A DNA stretch of 64,000 nt, taken from positions 2,178,501-2,242,500 of the forward strand of contig NZ_CP011509.1 in assembly GCF_001027285.1 (NCBI RefSeq), read 5' to 3'. A program made the translations under genes and the position numbers. Shown one piece after another: positions 26,339 to 34,526 of the stretch. This DNA comes from Archangium gephyra (GTDB lineage Bacteria > Myxococcota > Myxococcia > Myxococcales > Myxococcaceae). The stretch's first letter is position 1. The number at the start of each line of letters is the position of its first letter. The notes beneath the pieces were generated by a model, which did no database searches, had not been told where the DNA came from, and saw nothing but the letters and a program-made list of their open reading frames with translations.

Positions 26339-27360
26339 AGAAGTCGGACAACACCCTGGTGGTACGTGGTTACGAGATGGCGGAGCGCGTGACGCGTTTT
26401 CACGCCAAGAGCTTCTTCTTCGCTTCCTTCATGCTCTTCGGGATGCGGCGCAAGGCGGCCTTCGCGCTCTATGCCTACTGCCGGCGCCTGGACGACATGG
26501 TGGACGTGGCGGATGGCGCGGACCGGGGTGCGGTGCCCGAGGACCTGGGCGAGCGGTTGATCCGCGCGCGCCGGGCCGTGGCCGAGCTCTTCGTGGACTC
26601 GCCGGAGCTGGGAGACCCGCGCATGCCTCCGCCCGCCACGCGCGCCAGCGGGGGTGATGGCCCGTGGGACCCGGCCGAGTTCGCCGCGCTCCAGGACGTC
26701 ATCCGCCGCTTCCGCGTCCCCGAGCAGCCCATGCAGGACCTCATCTCCGGCATGGAGATGGACCTGACGAAGCGCCGCTACGAGAGCTGGGCCGAGCTGG
26801 ACCTGTACTGCTACCGGGTGGCCGGCGTGGTGGGGCTGATGATGGCGCCCATGCTCGGGTGCTCGGCGGAGTGGGCGCTCGGGCCGGCGGCGGACCTGGG
26901 CCGCGCCATGCAGCTCACCAACATCCTCCGGGACGTGAAGGAGGACCTGGACCGCGACCGCGTCTACCTGCCGCGAGAGGAGCTGGCGGCCTTTGGCCTC
27001 ACGGTGGACGACCTGCGCGCGGGCGTGGTGGATGACCGGTGGCGCGGCTTCATGCGCTTCCAGATCGACCGGGCGCGCGCCTACTACGCGCGGGCGGCGG
27101 CGGGCATCCCCGCGCTCACCGGCTTCGGCTGCCAGCGCATGGTGAAGCTGATGGGCTCCATCTACGGGGACATCCTGCGCGTCATCGAGCAGAACGACTA
27201 CGACGTCTTCAAGGGCCGGCTGTCGGTGCCGGGCAAGCGCAAGCTGGCGTTGGCCTCCACCATCCTGGTGCGGCCGGCGGCGGTGCTGCCCGCGCCGCCG
27301 ACGCCCGAGGTGTCGGTGCCCCTGCTGCCCAGGGGGGTCACCACGGGAGTGCGGTTATGA
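26335..27360 (+). CDS. crtB: phytoene synthase CrtB
   Basis: 341 residues. Squalene/phytoene synthase family with both Mg2+-diphosphate motifs: RRLDDMVD (DDMVD 53-57) and NILRDVKEDLDRDRVYLP (D200-D204). Other family segments: YCYRVAGVVGLMMAPMLG and YYARAAAGIPAL. Condenses two GGPP into phytoene, the committed carotenoid step. A Pro/Ala-rich tail of about 40 residues follows the catalytic core. ATG overlaps the crtI stop by 4 bp and its own stop overlaps the next ATG by 4 bp. Confidence 0.95.
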   Translation: MKKSDNTLVVRGYEMAERVTRFHAKSFFFASFMLFGMRRKAAFALYAYCRRLDDMVDVADGADRGAVPEDLGERLIRARRAVAELFVDSPELGDPRMPPPATRASGGDGPWDPAEFAALQDVIRRFRVPEQPMQDLISGMEMDLTKRRYESWAELDLYCYRVAGVVGLMMAPMLGCSAEWALGPAADLGRAMQLTNILRDVKEDLDRDRVYLPREELAAFGLTVDDLRAGVVDDRWRGFMRFQIDRARAYYARAAAGIPALTGFGCQRMVKLMGSIYGDILRVIEQNDYDVFKGRLSVPGKRKLALASTILVRPAAVLPAPPTPEVSVPLLPRGVTTGVRL

Positions 27361-28679
27361 GCGACGACAAAGTACAAACGTTGAAGGTGAAGCGCTCCTC
27401 GCGCCTGTCGGGTTTCTACCGGCAGACGCCGGAGAGCCGCCGGACCCGGTTGGTGGAGTCGCGCTGGCTGGCGCCGGAGGAGGCCGAGGCGTGCGCGGGC
27501 CTGGGTGGTTTCGACGAGGCCTGCGCGGACGCCATGGTGGAGAACGTCATCGGCCTGCACGGCCTGCCGCTGGGCGTGGCGCTCAACTTCGTGGTGAACG
27601 CGCAGGACCGGCTGCTGCCCATGGCGGTGGAGGAGCCCTCCATCATCGCCGCGGCCAGCTACGCCGCGCGCCTGTGCGCCGAGGGAGGGGGCTTCTCCGT
27701 GTCGTGGGACGAGCCCATCACCACCGCCCAGGTGCAGCTGCTGGAGGTGCCCTCGCTGACGGCGGCCGAGACCGTGCTGCGTACGCGCGCGCCGGAGCTG
27801 CTGGCCGAGGCCAACGCCTGCATGGGCGCCATGTGCGCCCGGGGCGGCGGGGCGCGGGAGCTGGAGGTGCGCGTGCTGGACGCCACCACGCTCGTCGTCC
27901 ACGTGCATGTGGACACCCGGGACGCCATGGGGGCCAACCTCGTCAACGGCCTGGCCGAGCGGATGGCTCCCCGGCTCGCGGCGCTCACCGGCGGCCGGGT
28001 GGGGCTCAAGATTCTCACCAACCTGGCGGATCGCCGGAAGGTGTACGTGCGCACGACGGTGCCGGCGTCGGCGCTGGCCTCCGAGGGCTTCCCCGATGGC
28101 ACGGCGGTGCGTGACGCCATCCTCGAGGCCCAGCTCTTCGCGGAGATGGATCCATACCGGGCCGTCACCCACAACAAGGGCGTGATGAACGGGGTGGACG
28201 CGGTGCTGGTGGCGTGCGGCAACGACTGGCGCGCGGTGGAGGCGGGGGCGCATGCGTACGCGGCGCGCTCGGGCGTGTACCGGCCGCTCACCTCATGGAA
28301 GCAGGGTCCGGCGGGCGAGCTGGTGGGCCTGCTGGAGATGCCCCTGGCCACGTCCACGGTGGGCGGCGCGGCGCGGAGCCATCCGGGCGTGCAGCGGGCA
28401 CTGAAGCTGGCGCGGGTGACGAGCGCGGTGGACCTGGCGGGCGTGGCCGCGGCGGCGGGACTGGCCACCAACCTGGCGGCGCTCAAGGCGCTGTCCACCG
28501 AGGGCATCCAGAAGGGCCACATGGCGCTGCACGCGCGGCGCGTGGCCGCGGAGGCGGGCGCCCAGGGCGAGCTGGTGGAGATCGTCGCCGAGCGGCTGGC
28601 GCGCGAGCGTGTCTACCGGCCCGAGCGTGCACGGGAGATCCTCGCCGAGGAGGCCGGGCGCAAGGGGACCGTGCGATGA
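27357..28679 (+). CDS. class II-type HMG-CoA reductase
   Basis: 440 residues. Motifs of bacterial HMG-CoA reductase: ENVIGLHGLPLGVALNF, VEEPSIIAAASYAARL (catalytic Glu 92/93), DAMGANLVN nucleotide/CoA region (189-196), THNKGVMNG (K274), and IQKGHMALHAR (catalytic His 388). The catalytic set appears complete. It makes mevalonate from HMG-CoA, so the operon carries its own rate-limiting step of isoprenoid supply. The cofactor preference (NADH or NADPH) cannot be fixed here. About 40 extra residues precede the catalytic region. Translationally coupled to crtB and crtD by 4-bp overlaps. The partner HMG-CoA synthase is encoded at 50388-51578. Confidence 0.9.
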   Translation: MSDDKVQTLKVKRSSRLSGFYRQTPESRRTRLVESRWLAPEEAEACAGLGGFDEACADAMVENVIGLHGLPLGVALNFVVNAQDRLLPMAVEEPSIIAAASYAARLCAEGGGFSVSWDEPITTAQVQLLEVPSLTAAETVLRTRAPELLAEANACMGAMCARGGGARELEVRVLDATTLVVHVHVDTRDAMGANLVNGLAERMAPRLAALTGGRVGLKILTNLADRRKVYVRTTVPASALASEGFPDGTAVRDAILEAQLFAEMDPYRAVTHNKGVMNGVDAVLVACGNDWRAVEAGAHAYAARSGVYRPLTSWKQGPAGELVGLLEMPLATSTVGGAARSHPGVQRALKLARVTSAVDLAGVAAAAGLATNLAALKALSTEGIQKGHMALHARRVAAEAGAQGELVEIVAERLARERVYRPERAREILAEEAGRKGTVR

Positions 28680-30133
28680 AGACGATGCGTGTCGCGGTGG
28701 TGGGCGGCGGAATCGGGGGGCTGACGGCCGCCGGGCTCCTGGCGAAGGAGGGCCACGACGTCACGCTCTTCGAGGGAAGCCCCTCCCTCGGAGGAAAAGC
28801 GCAGTGCGTGCGGGTGGACGGGCTCCGGCTGGACACCGGACCCACGCTGCTCACGCTGCCGGACGTGGTCAAGGGGCTGTTCGAGCGATTGGGTGGTGCG
28901 GATCTGTTGCCGCCCATCTCCGAGCTGGAGCCCCAGTGCACCTACCGCTTCGCGGACGGGTGCGGTTTCGTGGCGTACAAGGACCTGGAGCGCACGGCCC
29001 AGAGCGCGGGCGAGCTGCGGCCGAGTGAGCGTCACGGCGTGCATGGCTTCTACGCGGAGGCCGAGGCCATCTGGCGCGCCGCGGGCGAGCCGTACCTGGA
29101 GGCGCCCTTCGAGGGCATGGCCGGCTTCATGACGCGGGTGGCGCGGCGGGGCGTGACGGCGATGGCCAAGGGGATGAAGCTGGCCACGCTGGACGAGCTG
29201 GCGCGGGCCCACTTCAAGACGGACCACATGCAACAGTTCGCCGGCCGCTTCGCCACGTACGCGGGGGCCTCGCCCTACGAGGCGAGCGCGGCCTACGCCC
29301 TCATTCCCCACATCGAGCGCGCGTATGGCGTGCACCACGTGCGGGGCGGCATCGGCGCGCTGGTGGACGCGCTGGGCGCGGCGGTGAAGCGCCAGGGCGT
29401 GAAGGTGCACCTCAACGTGCGGGTGGGCTACACGCGCGACGCGCGGGGCTACCGGGTGGGGCCTCCGGGCGGCGAGGAGCGCTTCGACTCGGTGGTGGTG
29501 AACGCGGACCCGCTGGACACGCTGGGGCGGGGAAGCGAGCCGCTGTCGCTGTCGGGCTACGTGCTGCTGCTGGAGGTGGATGGCCGCCCCGCGCTGCCGC
29601 ACCACACCGTGCTCTTCGGCCGGGACTACCGCCGCGAGTTCGACGAGCTCTTCGGGGGCCAGCTGGCCAATGACCCGACGGTGTACTTCTGCAACCCCTC
29701 GGCGACGGACCCGACGGTGGCGCCGCCGGACAAGACGGGCCTCTTCGTCATGGTGAATGCCCCGGCGCTGCCTCGCGAGCCGGGGGCGTATGCGCAGGCG
29801 GCGGCCGCGTGGGAGCTGCAGGCCGAGCGGGTGAAGACGCAGATGTTCGACAAGCTGCTGGCGCACTACCCGGAGCTGCGCGGGCGCATGCGGGTGGTGG
29901 GGCAGCGTACGCCGGTGGACCTGGCGGCCCTGGGGGCGCCGGGCGGCTCCATCTACGGCTTCCTGCCGCACGGGAAGTTCGGCCCGTTCCGCCGTCCGCG
30001 CATCCGGGGGGGGACGCCGGGGCTCTTCTTCGCGGGCGGAGGCACGCACCCGGGCGGCGGGGTTCCGCTGGTGATGCTGTCGGGCCGCTTCGCCGCGGAG
30101 ATGGCGTCCGAGCACCTGCGGAGGAGCGCATGA
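28676..30133 (+). CDS. crtD: CrtD-like carotenoid desaturase (second CrtI-family enzyme)
   Basis: 485 residues. FAD motif VAVVGGGIGGLTAAGLLAKEG, LFEGSPSLGGKA, LDTGPTLLTLP; central YAGASPYEASAAYALIPHIERAYGVHHVRGGIG resembles CrtD methoxyneurosporene/hydroxycarotenoid 3,4-desaturases more than CrtI; C-terminal FFAGGGTHPGGGVPLVMLSGR. In Myxococcus two CrtI-like proteins cooperate in phytoene dehydrogenation, so the alternative role is the second phytoene dehydrogenase (crtIa/crtIb naming). Adjacency to crtC favours 3,4-desaturation after 1,2-hydration. Shares 4-bp overlaps with both neighbours. Confidence 0.82.
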   Translation: MKTMRVAVVGGGIGGLTAAGLLAKEGHDVTLFEGSPSLGGKAQCVRVDGLRLDTGPTLLTLPDVVKGLFERLGGADLLPPISELEPQCTYRFADGCGFVAYKDLERTAQSAGELRPSERHGVHGFYAEAEAIWRAAGEPYLEAPFEGMAGFMTRVARRGVTAMAKGMKLATLDELARAHFKTDHMQQFAGRFATYAGASPYEASAAYALIPHIERAYGVHHVRGGIGALVDALGAAVKRQGVKVHLNVRVGYTRDARGYRVGPPGGEERFDSVVVNADPLDTLGRGSEPLSLSGYVLLLEVDGRPALPHHTVLFGRDYRREFDELFGGQLANDPTVYFCNPSATDPTVAPPDKTGLFVMVNAPALPREPGAYAQAAAAWELQAERVKTQMFDKLLAHYPELRGRMRVVGQRTPVDLAALGAPGGSIYGFLPHGKFGPFRRPRIRGGTPGLFFAGGGTHPGGGVPLVMLSGRFAAEMASEHLRRSA

Positions 30134-31107
30134 GGCGCCTGGAGCTCGCCGTCCCGGGGACGTCGAAGGGGTACGCCTGGCGGGACGCGCTGCCGGCGCT
30201 GCCGGACACCTCGGGGGCGTACCGCTGGTTCTACGCCGACGTGACGGCGGGCGAGTACAGCGCGGTGTGCATCTTCATGGTGGGCTCGCTCTTCTCTCCA
30301 CGCTACTCGGCGGGGGTGAAGCGGGGCGCGCTGCCGCTGGAGCACTGCGCGGTGAACTTCGCGCTGTACCACCGGAGCACGCGCCGGTGCTGGGTGCTGA
30401 GCGAGTACCCGCACGCGGCGGTGCGGGTGCAGCGGGGAGGGCGTGCGCTGAGCATCGGCCGCTCGCTGCTGGAGTACGGGCTGGACGGCACGGTGCGCAT
30501 GGAGGTGGAGGAGCGGTGCGCGCCCTTCGGTGGGCCGCTGCGGGCGCGGCTGGAGCTGGAGCCCCAGGTGACGGCGGCGGACGAGGTGCAGCTGGTGCCG
30601 GGGCTGCCGCACTATTGGCGGGCACTGGCGCCCCGGGCGAAGGCGCGGCTGGAAGTGTCCTCCGAGGGCGTGGTGGCGGAGGGAATCGGCTACCACGACA
30701 CCAACCATGGCGAGGAGCTGCTGGGCGCGCGGTTGCCGGGGTGGCACTGGGCGCGGGTGCACGGGCCGGAGGAGACGGTGGTGGACTACCACCTGCCGGG
30801 CGGGGTGGCGCCGCTGCGGGTGACGGCGGGCGCGTTGGGCACGAAGTCCGAGCGGAGGCCGCTGCTGGCGGAGGCGCGCGACACGAGCCTGACGGGCTGG
30901 GGCCTGCGCGTGCCGGCGCGGCTGTACGCGGGCAACGAGGCGGTGGGCGAGCCGCGGCTGTTGGAGTCCTCGCCCTTCTACGCACGGGTGGAGGCGCGGC
31001 GGGACGGGGTGGACGTGATGGGGGAGGTGGCGGACTTCCGCCGTTTCCACTCGCCCTTCATCCGGTGGATGGCGCACTTCCGCACGCGCGTGGAGCGTGG
31101 GGCATGA
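30130..31107 (+). CDS. crtC: carotenoid 1,2-hydratase CrtC
   Basis: 325 residues. CrtC family features: early DTSGAYRWFYADVTAGEYSAVCIFMVGSLFSP, then VNFALYH, and the strongly conserved GYHDTNHGEELLG with acidic and His residues; WHWARVHG and VDYH follow. Adds water to the terminal double bond, giving a C-1 hydroxyl. In the cluster this hydroxyl is the probable attachment point for the sugar added by the next gene product. No signal peptide; the family is membrane-associated. 4-bp overlaps on both sides. Confidence 0.9.
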   Translation: MRRLELAVPGTSKGYAWRDALPALPDTSGAYRWFYADVTAGEYSAVCIFMVGSLFSPRYSAGVKRGALPLEHCAVNFALYHRSTRRCWVLSEYPHAAVRVQRGGRALSIGRSLLEYGLDGTVRMEVEERCAPFGGPLRARLELEPQVTAADEVQLVPGLPHYWRALAPRAKARLEVSSEGVVAEGIGYHDTNHGEELLGARLPGWHWARVHGPEETVVDYHLPGGVAPLRVTAGALGTKSERRPLLAEARDTSLTGWGLRVPARLYAGNEAVGEPRLLESSPFYARVEARRDGVDVMGEVADFRRFHSPFIRWMAHFRTRVERGA

Positions 31108-32240
31108 AGGCGCTGGTGGCCATGGGCCTGGGGTGGGTGGTGCTCGCGGGAGGCTTCAGCGCGGTGGCGCTGGGGCGCCTGCTGAGCCAGCGCCGCCGTG
31201 CGCCCGGGTCCACGCGGGTGCCGGTGCTGCTGCTGCGGCCGGTGGACGCGCCCACGGAGCGGGAGTTGGAGAACCTGTCGAGGCCCATCGACTACGCGGG
31301 GCCGCTGACGCACGTGGTGCTCTCGCCCCAGCGGCCGCGGCTGCCCGAGGACATGCTGTGGCTGCGCAGCGAGCCGGTGGCGCCGAACCGGAAGGTGGGG
31401 CACCTGCTGTACGCGCTGGAGAAGCTGCCGCGGGACGGGCGGGTGGTGCTGGTGGTGGACGCGGACGTGGCGGTGACGGGCGCGCTGGTGGAGGGCCTGG
31501 CGGCACCGGTGGAGGCGGGCGCGGCGCTGAGCACGGCGGTGCCGACGCCGGTGGGCGAGCGTTCGCTGGCGGACCGGGCGGTGGCGGGGCTGCTGCGCCG
31601 CACGCACCACAGCTTCCGGGCGCTGCACGTGATGAGCGCGGGGGCCAAGGCGGTGTGTGGCAAGGCGCTCGGGTTGGGCCCCCGGGCGATGGAGGAGCTG
31701 CGGGCGCTGGAGGACCACATCGGCGAGGACCTGGAGCTGTCCAAGCGGTTGCACGCGAAGGGCCTCGAGGTGGAGCTGTGCGAGGTGCCTGCGCTGGTGC
31801 CGATGGCGCCGGGCACGTGGAGCGCGGCGCTGGAGCGCTTCACGAGGTGGATGCAGGTGCTCGGCAGCCACCGTCCAGGGCTGTACCCGACGGTGCCGCT
31901 GCTCTTCACGCCGACGTGGCCGCTGCTGGCACTCGGTTTTTTCACGGGCTCGATGTGGCTGTCGGCGGGAGTCGCGGGTCTCCTGATGGTGAGAACCCTG
32001 CTCTCCTGGCGCCTGACCGTGCTCAGCACCCCTCTCCCCCCGGGAGAGGGACGGGGTGAGGGTATCGGGAGCACCCCTCCGGCCCCCGTGCCGTGGGACT
32101 GGCTCCTGGGCGAGGCGCTGTTGCTCGCCGCGTTCATGACTTCTCTCGTGCGGCCGTCGCGGGTGACGTGGCGGGGCCGCACCTACGCGTTGCATTCCGG
32201 GGGCCGCATGTCGCCGGAACTCAGTGGAGGCCGGGGATGA
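31104..32240 (+). CDS. membrane glycosyltransferase (GT2/GT21-like) of the carotenoid cluster
   Basis: 378 residues. N-terminal TM (~5-25), a GT-A domain (~35-255) with VVLVVDADVAV (DxD-like metal site), GEDLELSKRLHAKG (ED motif) and RFTRWMQV (an RxxRW-like motif), then about three hydrophobic segments near the C-terminus. The pattern resembles ceramide glucosyltransferase/HpnI-type enzymes. Probable role: transfer of a hexose to the CrtC-made hydroxyl, consistent with carotenoid glycosides known from myxobacteria. A GC-rich palindrome is inserted in frame near residues 308-325 (TPLPPGEGRGEGIGSTPP), between two hydrophobic segments. 4-bp overlaps both sides. Confidence 0.72.
   Translation: MKALVAMGLGWVVLAGGFSAVALGRLLSQRRRAPGSTRVPVLLLRPVDAPTERELENLSRPIDYAGPLTHVVLSPQRPRLPEDMLWLRSEPVAPNRKVGHLLYALEKLPRDGRVVLVVDADVAVTGALVEGLAAPVEAGAALSTAVPTPVGERSLADRAVAGLLRRTHHSFRALHVMSAGAKAVCGKALGLGPRAMEELRALEDHIGEDLELSKRLHAKGLEVELCEVPALVPMAPGTWSAALERFTRWMQVLGSHRPGLYPTVPLLFTPTWPLLALGFFTGSMWLSAGVAGLLMVRTLLSWRLTVLSTPLPPGEGRGEGIGSTPPAPVPWDWLLGEALLLAAFMTSLVRPSRVTWRGRTYALHSGGRMSPELSGGRG
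32030..32050. repeat. GC-rich palindrome embedded in the glycosyltransferase gene
   Basis: CCCTCTCCC (32030-32038), CCC spacer, GGGAGAGGG (32042-32050): a perfect 9-bp inverted repeat, followed by ACGGGGTGAGGG. This form matches a REP-like palindrome I recall as dispersed mainly between genes in high-GC bacteria. Here it is read through in frame. Confidence 0.6.
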
Positions 32241-32620
32241 CGTATGCACGCTTCCTGGGACTGTTCGTCGTCCTGCCGATTCTCTTCCTGCTGGTGCGCT
32301 ACCGGCGCACGCTGACGCCGCGGGGGCTCGCGCCCATGGGGCTGCTGCTCGTGGTGGTCTACGCGGCGACGTCGCCGTGGGACAACCTGGCGGTGAAGTG
32401 GGGCCTGTGGGGCTTCAAGCCGGAGCTCATCTGGGGCATCAAGCTGGGCTACCTGCCGCTGGAGGAGTACCTCTTCTTCGGGCTGCAGACGCTGCTGGTG
32501 GGCCTGTGGGCGCGCGCGCGGCTGCTCCGGGTGCTGGAGTCTCCCGAGCCCCAGCGCCGCCCGGCCGAGGACACCGGAGCGCCCAAGCAGCGGCTGGACG
32601 CCGAGGAGGTGGCGTCATGA
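32237..32620 (+). CDS. crtYc: lycopene cyclase subunit CrtYc
   Basis: 127 residues, three TM segments (~6-24, 30-46, 75-93). Lycopene-cyclase-domain motif GYLPLEEYLFF with the PLEE signature; TSPWDNLAVKWGLWGF is also typical. CrtYc and CrtYd together form a heterodimeric membrane cyclase in Myxococcus and actinobacteria, forming a beta-ring at one end of the molecule. The C-terminal ~30 residues are charged and non-conserved. ATG overlaps the glycosyltransferase stop; TGA overlaps the crtYd ATG. Confidence 0.88.
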   Translation: MTYARFLGLFVVLPILFLLVRYRRTLTPRGLAPMGLLLVVVYAATSPWDNLAVKWGLWGFKPELIWGIKLGYLPLEEYLFFGLQTLLVGLWARARLLRVLESPEPQRRPAEDTGAPKQRLDAEEVAS

Positions 32621-32964
32621 TGGAGTCGCGCTGGGCGTACATGATCCACCTGCTGGCGTGGGCGGTGCCCTTCATCGTGTTGCAGCTGGCGGTGCTGGTG
32701 CACCACTTCCGGAGCCGCACGTGGGCGGTGCTGCGCGCGGTGCTGCCACCGGCGCTGGTGGTGGGCACGTACCTGGCGGTGGCGGACCACCTGGCCATCC
32801 GCGTGGGCATCTGGAATTTCGGCGAGGGCAAGCACCTGGGCGTGTACGTGGCCGGGGTGCCACTGGAGGAGATCCTCTTCTTCCTGCTGACGAGCGTGAT
32901 GGTGTCGCTCGGGCTGACGCTCTTCACGGTCCTCCTCTCGCGGCGGGAGGCGCGGGCGCCGTGA
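32617..32964 (+). CDS. crtYd: lycopene cyclase subunit CrtYd
   Basis: 115 residues with three TM segments and the second lycopene-cyclase half: HLAIRVGIWNFGEGKHLGVYVAGVPLEEILFF, again with PLEE. Partner of CrtYc. Both PLEE motifs are intact, so the heterodimer should be active. One ring would be cyclised while the other end carries the hydroxyl/sugar, giving a monocyclic glycosylated carotenoid (inferred). Its TGA overlaps the GTG start of the next gene. Confidence 0.88.
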   Translation: MMESRWAYMIHLLAWAVPFIVLQLAVLVHHFRSRTWAVLRAVLPPALVVGTYLAVADHLAIRVGIWNFGEGKHLGVYVAGVPLEEILFFLLTSVMVSLGLTLFTVLLSRREARAP

Positions 32965-33644
32965 TACGCGCGGCGAAGGGAGGACTCTTCGGGAAGGTGC
33001 TCGACGGCTACGTGGGGTGGAAGTTCCGGTCGGCGTTCCGGGGCCTGTGGGTGCGCGGGCAGCTGCCGCGAGGCGAGGGCGCGCGGCTGGTGTACGCCAA
33101 CCACTCCAACTGGTGGGACGGCTTCGTGCTGCACCAGCTGGGGAAGGCGGCGGGCTGGGATGCGTACTGCGTGATGGAGGAGCAGAACCTGCGGCGCTAC
33201 CGCTTCCTGTCGAGGCTGGGCGCCTTCAGCATCCGCCGGGGCGAGGCGTCCTCGTCGCTGGAGACGCTGCGCTACGCGCGTGAGCTGCTGAGAAGACCGC
33301 GGGCGGCGGTGTGCATCTTCCCGGAGGGCGGACTGCGTCCCTTCGGGGTGCTGCCGTTGAAGCTGGAGCGCGGGGTGGAGCTGCTGGCGCGGGTGGGGCA
33401 GGTGGAGTGCGTGCCCCTGGCCATCCGCTACGCCTTCTTCGAGCACGAGCGGCCGGACGTGCTGGTGGAGGTGGGAACGCCGCACGGAGCGGGGGCGCTG
33501 GCGCGCTTCCAGTCGGAGCTGGAGGGCGCGGTGCGCCGGCTGGCGGAGGCGACGGGCCTGGAGGGCTTCTCGCGGGTGGTGTCGGGCGGGATGGGCGTGG
33601 CGGAGCGCTGGGACGCGGTGCGGGGGAGGGCGCCCTCGGCATGA
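32961..33644 (+). CDS. PlsC-like acyltransferase of the carotenoid cluster
   Basis: 227 residues from a GTG overlapping the crtYd stop (GTGA). PlsC/LPLAT domain: VYANHSNWWDG (NHxxxxD catalytic motif), LGAFSIRRGEAS, VCIFPEGGLRP (FPEG motif) and VECVPLAIRYAFFEHERP. The fold transfers acyl chains to hydroxyls of lipids. In this operon it probably esterifies the carotenoid sugar with a fatty acid, as myxobacterial carotenoids are known to occur as glycoside fatty-acid esters. Alternative: a phospholipid acyltransferase co-regulated with pigment production. The last ~40 residues are Arg/Ala-rich and non-conserved. Confidence 0.8.
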   Translation: MIRAAKGGLFGKVLDGYVGWKFRSAFRGLWVRGQLPRGEGARLVYANHSNWWDGFVLHQLGKAAGWDAYCVMEEQNLRRYRFLSRLGAFSIRRGEASSSLETLRYARELLRRPRAAVCIFPEGGLRPFGVLPLKLERGVELLARVGQVECVPLAIRYAFFEHERPDVLVEVGTPHGAGALARFQSELEGAVRRLAEATGLEGFSRVVSGGMGVAERWDAVRGRAPSA

Positions 33645-34501
33645 TGCTGCGCATCCGAACCATCGCCCGGCTGACGGGCATCCGCGAGGCCACGCTGCGG
33701 GCGTGGGAGCGGCGCTATGGCTTTCCGCGCCCGCACCGCAACGAGAGCAACTACCGCGTCTACTCGCGGGACGAGGTGGAGAACGTCCGCCGGGTGGCGA
33801 AGCTCATCACCGAGGGCCTGTCGGTGAGCGAGGCCATCGCCCAGGTGCGCACGGTGCCGGTGGCGGAGCTGCCGGTGCGCGAGCGGCTGGAGGACCGTTT
33901 CTGGTCGGCGGTGATGATGATGGACGCGGACGCGGCGGACCGGGTGCTGGGCGAGGCGCAGGCGGCCATGGAGGTGGAGCCCTACGTGGACACCGTGCTC
34001 ATGCCGCTGCTGCGGGAGATGGGTCTGCGGCTGGACATCGCGCGCGAGCACCTGGCCTCGGCGCTCATCCGCCAGCGGCTGCGGGCGCTGCTGCTGGCCG
34101 AGGACTCCCGGCCGGAAGGCCCCCGGGTGCTGCTGGCCTGTCCGGAACGAGACATGCACGAGGGCGGGCTGCTGGCACTGGGCCTGCATCTCAAGCGCAA
34201 GGGCTGGCGGGTGACGCTGCTGGGGGCGGACACTCCGGCCGAGGCCCTGCGGGGCGCCTGCGTGCAGGTGACTCCGGACGTGGTGGCGCTCTCGTGCGTG
34301 AGGCGGCGGGAGGCGGACGAGCTGCGGCAGGTATTGCAGAGCGCGGTGGAGGCGTGTGCTCCGGCGATGGTAGTAGTAGGGGGGCCGGGCGCGCGCGAGC
34401 ACCTGAAGGTCATCTTCAGCGCGGGAGCGCAGTACGCGGAGACCACGGAGGAGCTGGTGGCCCTCTGGCAGCAGGCGCGCGGCGCGTCCAACCGCACCTG
34501 A
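33641..34501 (+). CDS. carA: MerR-type repressor CarA (B12-binding domain)
   Basis: 286 residues. N-terminal MerR winged helix (~5-70: ATLRAWERRYGFPRP, NYRVYSRDEVENVRRVA), then a helical bundle and a cobalamin-binding Rossmann domain (~160-280) with the DxHxxG motif D171-M-H173-E-G-G176 and VVVGGPG. Compared with CarH next door, the helical bundle lacks the Trp of the W-x9-EH light-sensing signature and is about five residues shorter before EH (E136-H137). This fits known CarA, which represses the operon in the dark and is relieved by the antirepressor CarS rather than directly by light. No carS gene is seen in the window. Confidence 0.88.
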   Translation: MMLRIRTIARLTGIREATLRAWERRYGFPRPHRNESNYRVYSRDEVENVRRVAKLITEGLSVSEAIAQVRTVPVAELPVRERLEDRFWSAVMMMDADAADRVLGEAQAAMEVEPYVDTVLMPLLREMGLRLDIAREHLASALIRQRLRALLLAEDSRPEGPRVLLACPERDMHEGGLLALGLHLKRKGWRVTLLGADTPAEALRGACVQVTPDVVALSCVRRREADELRQVLQSAVEACAPAMVVVGGPGAREHLKVIFSAGAQYAETTEELVALWQQARGASNRT

Positions 34502-34526
34502 GGAGGGTGGGGCGAGGAGGAGTGGG

